DNA of 64,000 nucleotides from Littorina saxatilis (Eukaryota; Mollusca; Gastropoda; Littorinimorpha; Littorinidae): positions 37,926,959-37,990,958 of the forward strand of contig NC_090246.1 in the NCBI RefSeq assembly GCF_037325665.1. The letters are read 5' to 3'. The translations under genes were made by a program, and so were the position numbers. The notes beneath the pieces are model-generated. The model had not been told where the DNA came from. It worked only from the letters and a program-made list of their open reading frames with translations, and did not search any database. This document shows positions 1 through 12,718 of this stretch, piece after piece; position 1 is the first letter of the stretch, and each line of letters opens with the position of its first letter.

Positions 1-342
1 CGTTCACGTCATGATTTCAATATGAGGCTGGGGTACAGGGGCTGACGAGGCGGCCCTCGGAGGATGCTCTTGACACTGAGATTTGAAAGGGGTACTTTGG
101 GTCTGTCCGTGAGAAAAAAAAGGTACATTTACCGGGCAAGGGGGGGGGGGGGGGGGGGAGGGTTCGGGGTTCTCAGAACCAAGGACTACCCCCCCCTCCC
201 CCACCCCCTAGATCCAGCGGCCCTGACGATACATGTGGACTTACTCTAGTGTCGTTCTTATTACTGACGCTCTTACGGTTTGAAGAATGTTGCAAGCACG
301 GGAGCTGGGCGAACAATAACTGTGAGATGTATGTCAACTTAC

Positions 343-612
343 TTTCTGCCGTACTTCTCTCTGTCGTGGTCAGATATGTCCGATAGTGGCATGTTGAATA
401 GTGAATTTGAAGCTCCTGTAAAACTCCTGTGAAATAAAATAAAGAAGGTATTAGACTAAAAACTGTAAAGAAGCAAGGACAAGAAATAAAGAAAGCAGTC
501 AGACCTACAGACACAGGCAAACACACACAGACAGGCAGACACACGCACGCACGCGCGCACACTTACTGACACTGACGGCAAACAAACACACACACACACA
601 CACACACACACG

Positions 613-695
<83 letters not shown>

Positions 696-833
696 CACAC
701 ACACATACACAGGCACAAAACTGAATTCGATAGTGACGTGCCTGTGAGAGAAACCGTTTTTACATTTAGTCAAGTTTTGACTAAATGTTTTAACATAGAG
801 GGGGAATCGAGACGAGGGTCGTGGTGTATGACA

Positions 834-898
<65 letters not shown>

Positions 899-2563
899 GA
901 TTCAGAGAAAACTACTGGACCGATCTTCATGAAACTTGACATGAGAGATCCTGAGTATGGTATCTCCAGATTTTTATTTTTTTATTTTTTTATAGCTTTG
1001 ATGACGTCATATCCGGCTTTTCGTAAAAGTTGAGGCGGCACTGTCACGCTTTCATTTTTCAACCAAATTGGTTGACATTTTGGTCAAGTAATCTTCGACA
1101 AAGCCCGGACTTTGGTATTGTATTTCAGCTTGGAGGCTTAAAAATAAATTGGTGAGTTTGCTCATTAAAGTTGTCATTAAAATCGATTTTTCGCAAACCG
1201 ACTTAAAATTGATTGCATCGTATTCTTCATCATATTCTGAATCTAAAAATATATACATATGTCATGTTTACTCTTAAAATGTGATCACAATTAACGAAAA
1301 TAGATTAATTAGTCTTACGATAAAAATTTAAGAAATCGATCCAAAAAAGATTTCATCTTATTCTTTATCATTTCCTGATTCCAAAAACATATAGATATGA
1401 TAGGTTGTATTCAAAACAAGCTTCGAAAGTTAACAAGAATACAGAAAAGCGCGCTTTCCTGCTTAGCACAATACGCTACTGCACTATTCTGGCGTGTTAA
1501 TTTCACTGCGTTTTGCACGTGGAAGGTGAGCGACTTCCTTCTCGCGGGGATTGACGAAGCTGTACTGTCTTTGTGAAAAACTACAGTGCGTTCAGTTTCC
1601 TGATTCCGTGAGTTTGACAGCTTGACTAAATGTAGTAATTTGGCCTTACGCGACTTGTTTTAATTTTTGGTCATTAATGTTTCGGCTTATCGACTCACAC
1701 TCCACCCCATTCTCCCCCACCCACCCCCACTGGTAACATGATTTAATAACTGTCAACATTATTATGACCTTGTGAGCACAAGCTATGAACTTAATGGCCC
1801 CCAACTACGTGACTTATATTTGTATATCAGTATGTTAAAAGGTACATTCCTTCCCGTGAACATCATCGCCATGGATCAGCCCAGGCTGTTACGTGGGATA
1901 GGAGCACAGGACTATAATATGAAATCTTATCCTTATCCTTTCTATTCGGAACGAAAGCTGGCTTTAAAACCAGTTTTTCGCCATCGGCGTGGGTTGGACC
2001 CTCACTTTAGGCGAGGGATTCATTCCCCAGAGTCAACTTTGTGCAGACTCTCCTCGGTGTCCGTACATCCCCGTGTGCACGCATGCGCACGATAAAGATA
2101 TCAAGTTCACAGCAACAGTCTCAGGGCTTGGAAACATAGACACAAACACATGCAGGAAAAAGGAAACAAAAATGGGAAGCGCCGTACTGTATGGCAGCTC
2201 GCTTTCCCCAGTGAAAAAGCAGGGGAGGTGTGTATCTTTAAAGAAACAAGAGATCAATGCACACATTACGGTTCAGGCCAGCAGATGCTACCCTTCCATC
2301 AATAAAACCCCAGTCATCGACCTTGTTTTTTTTTTTACACCCTGACACGAAGACTACATGTACATTGTTTTGCAAAACTAGGCCTATATCCCAACACAGG
2401 TGTAGCAGAAATAGCATTGCTAGTCAGAAAATGAAATTATCATCGTTTTGTGAACATGTGAATGTTTCATTTTGTAGGGTAAACGTTCCAAATAATTCTG
2501 TTACGTTTCAATTTTTTTTAAATGTTTTTAATTTTTGTTTTATTTTTATGTTTTACACAACAG

Positions 2564-2649
<86 letters not shown>

Positions 2650-2937
2650 GCCGGACCAAATGAGTTGTAAGGGGGGGTTCCTCCTTTTTTGGGGGGGCAA
2701 ATCAAGCGCGCGCCTGCAAAGCAGGCGCGCGAACTAGGGGGGTCCGGGGGCATGCTCCCCCGGAAAATTTTTGAAAAACGGTTAAAATCTGTGCAATCTG
2801 GTGCATTCTGGGCCTTGTTTTGAGGGTTAAGAGCAGCATTGTTTTGGTGCTAAAACTAGTAAAAGTCAAAGCAAGGTACATGCTTTTTCCAGGGGTGGGG
2901 TTCCGGAACCCCTGGAACCCCCCCCCTGGGTCCGGCC

Positions 2938-3009
<72 letters not shown>

Positions 3010-4404
3010 CCCTCCAGTAACTCTACACTCTCAGCTCAAGGCACCACATACACTGTACTTACGTATCTATGAGTATGAAGAGCATCAGTATCCAGGGGTT
3101 GGACCTGCCTATGAAGAAGAACATGATGAAACCGCTACAGATCTTGAGGATGAAACTACAGCGGATGATGCGAAAATACCCAAAGTGGCCCACCACTGGC
3201 GCCCCAAACACTATCATCATCTGCACAGCAAAATAGTTGATCAAATCAGTTAATAAACAAAGTTCGGAAATAACTCTGTTGGGGCTGTAGCGGTCGTGAA
3301 GGTGTTGTTTCTCTTGGAAAAATTGAGGGGTTCATACACGTAAACTCCCACTCGTGCAATACTCGAGTGTGCGGATGTGTTGCAACCTATGAACGCTTAA
3401 GAAAATTAAACCTTTCCTTCGCTGGCTGTGGTTAGGCACTTAGTGAAATGTAAAGCTCATATCTCATCTTTTGCCACAGGTAGGAACCTTTTGGCTACAC
3501 CCGTGCGTGTACCCAAATTCTAAGCTGCACACCAAATTTTAAGCTCAATCGACCCATACATACCAGAGATCTAAGTCCGGACAAACAGACAGACAAACAA
3601 ACAGACAAACAGAGTGAAACCTATACACCCCCGAATATACGGGGGTGTTAAGACACAGACACAAGAGCCTTCAACACACCCCTCCAAGGGTTCCAGTGAA
3701 GCTGTAGAAGATACTGCGGACAGCTGTGGGCACCTGGGTGGAGGGGATCAAGTAATCACACACGATGGCCGTGAAGTTGGACAGGAAAGTCTTGTGAAAT
3801 TCCTGAAAGAAGTTCGTGATCACGAAGGCCAGGAAATTCTTCTCTGACAGGATCTGAATAGGATCGAAAGAGAAATTAAATTTAGTTAGATCAAATGTGT
3901 TTTAATACTCGACTCATGCTCATACCCGCTAAGCATCCCAAGCATTCCACGATGCTGAAAGTTAATCTGAAAACGCAACTATAAGACCTCGTATCATACC
4001 CGAACGCTACTGCATTTAGAGGGTCACCTAAAACCAGTCCCAAAATCAGTCCCAAAATCAGTCACATAGTGCACCGAAATGGTAATACATGTACATATAA
4101 CTTGATCAGACGCTGTACTAATGCAGCAGCGAATTCGAACTATTGGTGATACATGTACATCATACCCCCCCCCCCCCCCTCTCCTGTCCCCATACATGCA
4201 CACACCTCGATCCATACACATACAACATTTTCTCCTTCACGTGTTCCTACTGCCCCCCCCCCCCCCCCACACACACACACACAAACATCACGTCACTCTC
4301 ACCCACACCCACTCCATCCTTTTTACATTTAGTCAAGTTATGACTAAATGTTTTAACATCGAGGGGGGAATCGAGACGAGGGTCGTGGTGTATGTGTGTG
4401 TGTC

Positions 4405-4452
<48 letters not shown>

Positions 4453-6461
4453 GATTCAGACTAAACTACTGGACCGATCTTTATGAAATTTGACATGAGA
4501 GTTCCTGGGTATGATATCCCCGGACCTTTTTTTCATTTATTCGATAAATGTCTTTGATGACGTCATATCCGGCTTTTTGTGAAAGTTGAGGCGGCACTGT
4601 CACGCCCTCATTTTTCAACAAAATTGGTTCAAATTTTGGTCAAGTAATCTCCGACGAAGCCCGGACTTCGGTATTGCATTTCAGCTTGGTGGCTTAAAAA
4701 TTAATTAATGACTTTGGTCATTAAAAATCTGAAAATTGTAAAAAAAAATTTGTTTTATAAAACGATCCAAATTTACGTTCATCTTATTCTTCATCATTTT
4801 CTGATTCCAAAAACATATAAATATGTCATATTTGGATGAAAAACAAGCTCTGAAAATTAAATATATAAAAATTATTATCAAAATTTCTTTTTCGAAATCA
4901 ATTTAAAAACACTTTCATCTTATTCCTTGTCGGTTCCTGATTCCAAAAACATATAGATATGATATGTTTGGATTAAAAACACGCTCAGAAAGTTAAAACG
5001 AAGAGAGGTACAGAAAAGCGTGCTATCCTTCTCAGCGCAACGAATACCCCGCTCTTGTCAATTTCACTGCCTTTGCCACGGGCGGTGGAGTGACGATGCT
5101 ACGAGTATACGGTCTTGCTGCGTTGCGTTGCCTTCAGTTTCATTCTGTGAGTTCGACAGCTACTTGACTAAATGTTGTATTTTCGCCTTACGCGACTTGT
5201 TATTATTTAGTCAAGTTTTGACTAAATATTTTAACATCGAGGGGGAATCGAAACGAGGGTCGTGGTGTATGTGCGTGCGTGTGTGTGTGCGTGTGTGTGT
5301 GTGTCTGTGTGTGTGTGTAGAGCGATTCAGACTAAACTACTGAACCGATCTTTATGAAATTTGACATGAGAGTTCCTGGGTATGAAATCCCCATACGTTT
5401 TTTTCATTTTTTTGATAAATGTCTTTGATGACGTCATATCTGGCTTTTCGTGAAAGTTGAGGCGGCACTGTCACGCCCTCATTTTTCAACCAAATTGGTT
5501 GAAATTTTGGTCAAGTAATCTTCGACGAAGCCCGGACTTCGGTATTGCATTTCAGCTTGGCGGCTTAAAAATTAATTAATGACTTTGGTCATTAAAAATC
5601 TGAAAATTGTAAAAAAAAATAAAAATTTATAAAACGATCCAAATTTACGTTTATCTTATTCTCCATCATTTGCTGATTCCAAAAACATATAAATATGTTA
5701 TATTCGGATTAAAACCAAGCTCTGAAAATTAAATATATAAAAATTATTATCAAAATTAAATTGTCGAAATCAATTTAAAAACACTTTCATCTTATTCCTT
5801 GTCGGTTCCTGATTCCAAAAACATATAGATATGATATGTTTGGATTAAAAACACGCTCAGAAAGTTAAAACAAAGATCGGTACAGAAAAGCGTGCTATCC
5901 TTCTTAGCGCAACTACTACCCCGCTCTTCTTGTCAATTTCACTGCCTTTGCCATGAGCGGTGGACTGACGATGCTACGAGTATACGGTCTTGCTGAAACT
6001 ATGGCATTGCGTTCAGTTTCATTCTGTGAGTTCGACACTTACTTGACTAAATATTGTATTTTCGCCTTACGCGACTTGTTATATTTAGTCAAGTTTTGAC
6101 TAAATATTTTAACATCGAGGGGGAATCGAAACGAGGGTCGTGGTGTATGTGCGTGTGTGTGTCTGTCTGTCTGTGTGTGTGTGTGTGTGTGTGTCGAGCG
6201 ATTCAGACTAAACTACTGGACCGATCTTTATGAAATTTGACATGAGAGTTCCTGGGTATGAAATCCCCGAACGTTTTTTTCATTTTTTTGGATAAATGTC
6301 TTTGATGACGTCATATCTGGCTTTTCGTGAAAGTTGAGGCGGCACTGTCACGCCCTCATTTTTCAACCAAATTGGTTGAAATTTTGGTCAAGTTTTGACT
6401 TAATATTTTAACATCGAGGGGGAATCGAAACGAGGGTCGTGGTGTATGTGCGTGTGTGTGT

Positions 6462-6514
<53 letters not shown>

Positions 6515-8804
6515 GATTCAGACTAAACTACTGGACCGATCTTTATGAAATTTGACATGAGAGTTCCTGGGTATGAAATCCCCGAACGTTTTTTTCATTT
6601 TTTTGATAAATGTCTTTGATGACGTCATATCCGGCTTTTCGTGAAAGTTGAGGCGGCACTGTCACGCCCTCATTTTTCAACCAAATTGGTTGAAATTTTG
6701 GTCAAGTAATCTTCGACGAAGCCCGGACTTCGGTATTGCATTTCAGCTTGGTGGCTTAAAAATCAATTAATGACTTTGGTCATTAAAAATCTGAAAATTG
6801 TAAAAAAAAAAAAAAAAAATTTATAAAACGATCCAAAGTTACGTTTATCTTATTTTCCATCATTTGCTGATTCCAAAAACATATAAATATGTTATATTCG
6901 GATTAAAAACAAGCTCTGAAAATTAAATATATAAAAATTATTATCAAAATTAAATTCTCGAAATCAATTTAAAAACACTTTCATCTTATTCCTTGTCGGT
7001 TCCTGATTCCAAAAACATATAGATATGATATGTTTGGATTAAAAACACGCTCAGAAAGTTAAAACAAAGATCGGTACAGAAAAGCGTGCTATCCTTCTTA
7101 GCGCAACTACTACCCCGCTCTTCTTGTCAATTTCACTGCCTTTGCCATGAGCGGTGGACTGACGATGCTACGAGTATACGGTCTTGCTGAAAAATGGCTT
7201 TGCGTTCAGTTTCATTCTGTGAGTTCGACAGCTACTTGACTAAATATTGTATTTTCGCCTTACGCGACTTGTTTTGTGGTTGGGAAGAGGCTGTAGCGCG
7301 CCCTTTTAATCAGTAAAAGAATAAAACAATATACAACAAACTTGGTGTCTGTATGGTATGTTTGACTGTACATGACGCTGGAACATTGGTCTGTAACAAC
7401 TGAATTGTTACTTTTGTCACGAGGTCTTACATTACATTGATGGACAATAATAAAAATTGTTAGGCATTGCCCACATCATTCTTACTTGCCAGGTCTTAAG
7501 CCAGTACGGCTCCTGACTTGCACTTTCCTCCTCCACCGCCTTCTCCTCCACGTGTTCCTTCTGCGCCTTGATGTCCCAGACCGTGTGCGCGTTCAGCCCC
7601 GTGTAGATCATCAGGGACATGCCTGCCAGCGCCACGAAGAACGCCGTGATCTGAAAGGCCACGAAGTTCTGCAGACTGTCGGACGTGTACTCGACAAACA
7701 GGATGGTGTTGTGGCCCAACATTCCGGCCATCTGGGCGTACCTGAAGGATGATGATGAAAGCAAGATGAGTTTTATGGAGTATAATTACAGTTGATTCTG
7801 CCGGCCTAGCGACCACATCTCCAAAACGACCCCCTTCCAATTACGACAACCCATAAAGGTCCTCAACAATTTGTTTGCAATATAATTCACCTTTCCATAG
7901 CCACCACTTGTCTTGCATGACCACTTTTCCGTCGGTTACTTGGGTGGTCGTTATATACAGGTTCGACTGTATTTGTCTTTCAGGACTTATGATGACATCT
8001 CGGCATGCCGGAAAGACTGAAGAAAGACGGGTAGTTATCTTAAGTTTCCCTTATTTGGGAACGTATGAGACTTTCAACTTTTAAACGAACGTTCGTGACT
8101 CTGCAAAGTGTGTTGCTCGTGGTAGCATTATCCACACGACAACTTGATGCCACTCGTACACAATGTTGCATACAGGAGCAGTACAGACTTTGCTAAGAAC
8201 TGAGACCAGCAGTACTTTAAAAAAAAACACCAGACTTTGCTCAGGCAGAAAGAAGAGTACTGTGGTTTTACAAAAAGACAGTGTAATGTGCTTAGAAGCA
8301 AGAGTATAAGTAGGTACACTTTGCTAAGAAGAAAGAGTAGCATTGTGTAATGTCAAACCTGGTGAGACGCAGCCTGTCCTGTTGATCAGTAGAAATCTCC
8401 GTGAACAAGCAACACAAGGCCAAGCCGATGAAGGTGTACATGGTATCATAGAGACTCAACGCCACAATGAGATGTACCCCCACCATCCAGTCAGAAGTCC
8501 CGAACTGGAACCACGGGATCATGAAGGAGATCGCCAAGAAGGGAGCCGTGTACAGAATACTCTCTCTCCTCGTTCTCGTGATGGTGAACTTGGCGTTGTC
8601 CTGAAGGACGGCGAAGAGAGGATCGTTGATGGCGTTCCAGATGAGAAAGAGGAACTGGGCGAAGTGGAACCACGACTCCTGGATGTGGTAGCGGTTGAGG
8701 AAGACCTTGACGTAGTAGAAGTTGAAGGTGTGGTGAATCATGGTCATACCCAGACTGGAGGCGCAGTACGCCAGCATGCGTCTGTTCAACGTCGTCGTGG
8801 ACAT
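343..8804 (-). CDS. MFSD13A: TMEM180/MFSD13A-like multi-pass membrane protein (partial, 5 exons)
   Basis: Exons on the minus strand: 8804-8359, 7741-7486, 3853-3680, 3220-3063 and 426-343. All have GT-AG borders and phases that join without a frame break, giving 372 codons plus 2 nt before the window edge. Exon 1 contains FLIWNAINDPLFAVLQDN, matching the WNxxNDPLFG-type motif of TMEM180 after its first membrane helix. Exon 3 (NFLAFVITNFFQEFHKTFLS) and exon 5 (SLFNMPLSDISDHDREKYGR) match conserved TMEM180 segments. Exon 2 has two hydrophobic helices and a charged loop (EEKAVEEESASQEP). Human TMEM180 is about 517 residues, so the last third is missing to the left. I chose ATG 8804 (MSTTTLNRR) because homology starts just after it; an upstream in-frame ATG at 8909 is possible. 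The family is MFS-like with no firmly known substrate. Introns 2 and 4 are packed with repeats. Confidence 0.85.
578..693. repeat. (CA)n microsatellite
   Basis: Nearly pure CA tract broken once by CGG near 611. It lies in MFSD13A-like intron 4 and forces the Cys-Val reading frames seen on the minus strand, which are not genes. Confidence 0.95.
760..1660 (+). repeat. Family A microsatellite-bearing repeat, diverged copy
   Basis: Starts with the palindromic TTTAGTCAAGTTTTGACTAAA head, then the GAGACGAGGGTCGTGGTGTATG segment, a (GT)n block at about 836-892, the GACGTCATATCCGGCTTTTCG segment, and the end GGCCTTACGCGACTTGT. It aligns along its length with the array at 4322-7273 but is clearly more diverged. 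It sits in MFSD13A-like intron 4. Confidence 0.85.
1985..2180 (+). mobile_element. SINE body fragment (5'-truncated)
   Basis: The segment reading CAGAGTCAACTTTGTGCAGACTCTCCTCGGTGTCCG and the following GTGTGCACG...GATAAAGAT match the body of the tRNA-headed SINEs at 29291 and 55525. The tRNA-like head is absent. Confidence 0.6.
2646..2940. mobile_element. hAT-type MITE inserted in a CA microsatellite
   Basis: 295-bp element with termini CAGGGCCGGACC and GGGTCCGGCCCTG in inverted orientation, flanked on both sides by (CA)n (2567-2645 and 2941-3008). CAGGG-type ends and 8-bp target duplications are usual for hAT; the duplication cannot be proven inside a dinucleotide tract. An internal hairpin (GCGCGCCTGC/GCAGGCGCGC, about 2706-2731) is visible. 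There is no coding capacity. Confidence 0.75.
3440..3655 (+). repeat. Dispersed repeat ending in a C5/G5 hairpin
   Basis: Sequence with a (GACAAACA)n-like stretch followed by a perfect hairpin (ACACCCCC at 3625-3632 pairing with GGGGGTGT at 3641-3648). It ends about 30 bp from the splice donor of MFSD13A-like exon 3. It looks like the 3' end of a non-coding mobile element; the family was not identified. Confidence 0.4.
4322..7273 (+). repeat. Head-to-tail array of family A repeats
   Basis: Four to five units in tandem: 4322-5201, 5202-6080, a truncated unit 6081-6388, and 6387-7273. Each full unit is about 880 bp. A unit begins with a TAGTCAAGTTTTGACTAAA palindrome, carries its own (GT)n tract, and ends with TTCGCCTTACGCGACTTGTT. 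The next unit starts immediately after that end. The units are far more similar to each other than to the copy at 760. The array fills most of MFSD13A-like intron 2. No long reading frame is conserved. Architecture (terminal palindrome, internal microsatellite, tandem growth) recalls nonautonomous Helentron/HINE or pearl-type elements; that class assignment is inference. Confidence 0.9.
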
Positions 8805-8809
8805 TTTGG

Positions 8810-10383
8810 TTGAGGAGCACACCGAATTCCTGGGCGAAGAGTTCAGGTGCACTTGCTTAGTGGGTTGGATTTTTTGGCGAGATGGGGTGTCCCTGGTCGA
8901 GTATTTCAACTGATATCCGCTCGACCTGCCGGCACTTGCACCTCTGAATGAGAGTATCAGTCTGAGACTTCAATTAACCTCTTGTAACTTTACCTGTCTC
9001 CACCTCTATTTGCTTCAGGGATATATAAAACAAATTTACCTGCTGTGTTTGAAGTTTGTTAGCGGGTTGTTTAGTGGTCGAATACTGCATTCAGAGAGAT
9101 TGATTCATTGTTGATTTCCTATCACGGTCACATTTCAACAGCATGGTGATTTGCACAATTTATAAAGCCACGTGAATGTGTTGGAAACTCTGTCCCTTTG
9201 GTGATCCGAAGAAATAGATAACAACAACCGCTGTTAACCCGTGCGGGAACGCTGGTGCATGAATTGCCTGTTTGCTGATGGCCTAAAATCAGTCACTAAA
9301 ATGTGTTCACTCTCTAGCTCCCGTTACAAATATATAGAGTGAAATCAGACAACAAAATTCTGTTCATTTTTATTATCTCTTCTGCTAAGCACACAGACCC
9401 ATAAAAAGCTTCTGGCTGGTGTTGCATAATAAAGTTGTTTGTTCACTTCATTCCTGTCGAAAGCGTGTCTCGGCCGATATTCCAGCTTAGAAATGTGCTC
9501 CTTGTGTAGCTTGTGTCAAACATGCATAGTGAGATCATTCAGTAAGATGCACTCGCTTTCCGGCTCTCTTCTGCTTAGCCTGCACTGAGATCTGTTAAAT
9601 ATGTTTGACTAATGTTACACAGTCAGCTTGTTCGTTCACTTACTTTCATTTTTTGGAATGTGGCGGTGGACATTCAAACACAGAAAGGTCACAGTTATAT
9701 CTTCAAACTGTAGACAAATGCAATATCAGTCTATCTCAGTTGAATGTGTTCGATGCAACCATTCGATCGCACATCACTAGTCTTTGTTGCAGTCTGGGCT
9801 ACGCACGCCTGAGTTGGAAAACTGATCTTTACACTCAAACATCAACACGTGGCTATGACTTCCAAAGTGCAGTTAAATTTAAAACAACTAACACTGAGCT
9901 GCCCTCCTCGAAAATTCGTTCACGAAGAAAAGAATGACGTCCCAGAACTTAGCACGATATAAAATGTCCCCTCAAGAACAAAATGACAATTAAATACGAT
10001 CAAATACTCCAATGGTGGTCCTCTCCTGGTGGGGTGATTTTAATCACACTATGTTTGATCACCTTAGCAGAAACCATGACTCATTAGCAGGTACGACCTT
10101 GATGAGGTGGTGAGGACAATCAAATCAATTAGAAAGATGTATACAACAGCTTATACCAGCAAGAAGGTTCATCATGAGCACACCATCGGGTCTTAGTTCG
10201 ATCTCCGAAATTCATAGGCACTGGAATCTATGTTGGATATAAAAATGATTTGCTGTTGTATCTTTCCCCTCCTTGTGCTAGAATGTAAAGAGGAAAGTTG
10301 ACTCAGTTACGGTATGTGGTATTTAAAAAAAAAGAACTATCATATGCATGCAAACTGTCAAGTTGTTGACGGAGTTCCTTTTG
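8810..10383. other. Unassigned intergenic DNA upstream of the MFSD13A-like gene
   Basis: Presumed 5' flank of the minus-strand MFSD13A-like gene. It contains short uncorroborated reading frames (for example 9605-9937) without splice signals or recognisable domains, and no clear repeat. Confidence 0.4.
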
Positions 10384-10410
10384 CAGAGAGAGAGAGAGAG
10401 AGAGAGAGGG

Positions 10411-10497
<87 letters not shown>
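10384..10497. repeat. (GA)n microsatellite
   Basis: Long GA tract with one GGGTGG interruption near 10408-10413. The Arg-Glu and Ser-Leu frames across it are artefacts. Confidence 0.95.
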
Positions 10498-10501
<4 letters not shown>

Positions 10502-11340
10502 ACGAATACGAATACAAAAGTGTAGTTGCCATAGGCCATCAGCCCCTTTGCAATGGGAATATTGGTTTGAGACCAATGTCAATGTGACCGATCGCGTTGC
10601 CGGACAACGACGCTGTTTATGTCAACACAAGGGCTCAGAGACATTCACTGTCTGGCTCCAGTCTCGAGTAATGTTCGTATCACGCGCATAGTCATACAAG
10701 TCTGTTATTAGTTGCTCAATTTCTCCTTTGAAACGGGTCCAGTCAGTTCACTTGCTGCCCTATCCGAAGGGAAAGCATACCCCGTCTCATGTCCTCCGAC
10801 GTTGTATTTGCAACAACTGGGCAGAGGGGCACGAACCAAAAGTGGGTGCTTCCCAAACGAGAGAGAACAAACCGCGGGTACTGATTCGTTGAAATCACGA
10901 CAAATCTCAATTTCAACCAATCCAACACCGCGGCTGGCTCCCGACCGGTTGGTAATTTTCTCGTGCACCTCATCCCTGGTATCACGTCATACGTTCAGGT
11001 TACAAACATTTCACAGTCAAACACTAGCAAACAATCGTCACTTTTAGACAGTAGCGTTTTCTTGCCATCTTTGGTTTGATACACTATTTTCTGAAACCTA
11101 TTGTCCCTGAACTTAGATTGTAGTTTCGTTTTCTTATTCTCAGGCAGCGCTGAAAGTATATCTAACAACGGAGCTTCTTTTGCCCCATCTCCAGAAGACT
11201 GTTGTCAATGTTTTCGGTCACACAACTTGTTTGTTGATACACAGCGCCTCTGGGGACCCGCTGCCGAACTGCTGAAGACTGCGGACTTCATGGCAGCCAC
11301 CGACCTGACGATATGACAGCCATGACTGAATATCGAACGC

Positions 11341-11605
11341 AGAAGAAGAACAAGAAAATTGGTTGATTAAAATCAACATGGCCGAAGCAATGTTTTCATA
11401 AAAGAAGCGGTATTGTACGGGCACATGTTGAATTTGGGTTACATGTGTTGCAGAGTATTTGAAAATCCGTAGGCATAAAATCATGCAAAGAAGAGTGATA
11501 GGTCCCTGTTGTGAATATAGTCAAGTGGATAAATTGATTACTTATGTTTCACACTAGTTTTGCTGTTACAGCAGTCCCTCTCATGAACGGACACCCTTGG
11601 GCTAG
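11341..11605 (-). repeat. Dispersed repeat paired with 27096-27595
   Basis: The reverse complement reproduces, over its whole length, the two segments flanking the assembly gap at 27185-27384 (from CCCAAGGGTGTCCGTT through AATTGATTACTTATG to the GGCCGAAGCAATGTT region). Here it is uninterrupted, so it serves as the empty-site reference for the insertion at 27172. The family was not identified. Confidence 0.7.
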
Positions 11606-12002
11606 TGCAAGCCCCCCGCGGGTTAGGGGGAGTCCCATATTGGTTGGGACGAGGAAGAATTTACCCGATGCTCCCCAGCATGTCGTAAGAGGCGACTAAC
11701 GGATTCTGTTTCTCCTTTTACCCTTGTTAAGTGTTTCTTGTATAGAATATAGTCAATTTTTAAAAAAAAAGATTTTAGTCAAGCAGTATGTAAGAAATGT
11801 TAAGTCCTTTGTACTGGAAACTTGCATTCTCCCAGTAAGGTAATATGTTGTACTACGTTGCAAGCCCCTGGAGCAAATTTTTGATTAGTGCTTTTGTGAA
11901 CAAGAAACAATTGAGAAGTGGCTCTATCCCATCTTCCCCCTTCCCACGTCGCGATATAACCTTCGTGGTTGAAAACGACGTTAAACACCAAATAAAGAAA
12001 GA
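11598..12002 (+). mobile_element. SINE-like retroposon
   Basis: Shares about 330 bp with 16156-16505, including CCCCAGCATGTCGTAAGAGG, CCTTTGTACTGGAAACTTGC and the 3' end GTTAAACACCAAATAAAGAAAG. The A-rich 3' end and two dispersed copies support a retroposon; I see no clear tRNA-like promoter. It abuts the end of a minus-strand family A repeat directly. Confidence 0.65.
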
Positions 12003-12687
12003 ACAAGTCGCGTAAGACGAAATTACTACATTTAGTCAAGCTGTGGAACTCACAGAATGAAACTGAACGTAGTCCGCCGGTAGTGCAAAAGGCAGCGAAA
12101 GTGACGAGCCTGTTTGGCGCGGTAGCGATTGCGCTGTGCTTTACTGTACCTCTCTTCGTTTTAACTTTCTGAGCGTGTTTTTAATCCAAACATATCATAT
12201 CTATATGTTTTTGGAATCAGGAACCGACAAGGAATAAGATGAAATAGTTTTTAAAACGATTTCAAAAATTTAATTTTGATCATAATTTTTATATTTTTAA
12301 TTTTCAGAGCTTGTTTTTAATCCAAATATAACATATGTATATGTTTTTGGAATCAGAAAATGACGAAGAATAAGATGAAATTGTTTTTGGATCGTTTAAT
12401 AAAAAAATAATTTTAATTACAAGTTTCCGATTTTTAATGACCAAACTTACTCATTAGTTTTTAAGCCACCAAGCTGAAATGCAATACCAAACCCCGGCCT
12501 TCGTCGAAGATTGCTTTGCCAAAATTTTAATCAATTTAATTGAAAAATGAGTGTGTGACAGTGCCGCCTCAACTTTTACAAAAAGCCGGATATGACGTCA
12601 TCAAAGGTATTTATCGAAAAAATGAAAAAAAACGTCCGGGGATATCATACCCAGGAACTCTCATGTCAAATTTCATAAAGATCGGCC

Positions 12688-12718
<31 letters not shown>

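Noticed and set aside
456-773. Long Cys-Val or Thr-His frames across CA/GT tracts (also 2553-2753, 22319-22688, 37249-37509, 62952-63140)
   Set aside because: They are translations of dinucleotide repeats with no domain, splice or start support.
9605-9937. 110-residue plus ORF
   Set aside because: No domain, no splice sites and ordinary intergenic composition.
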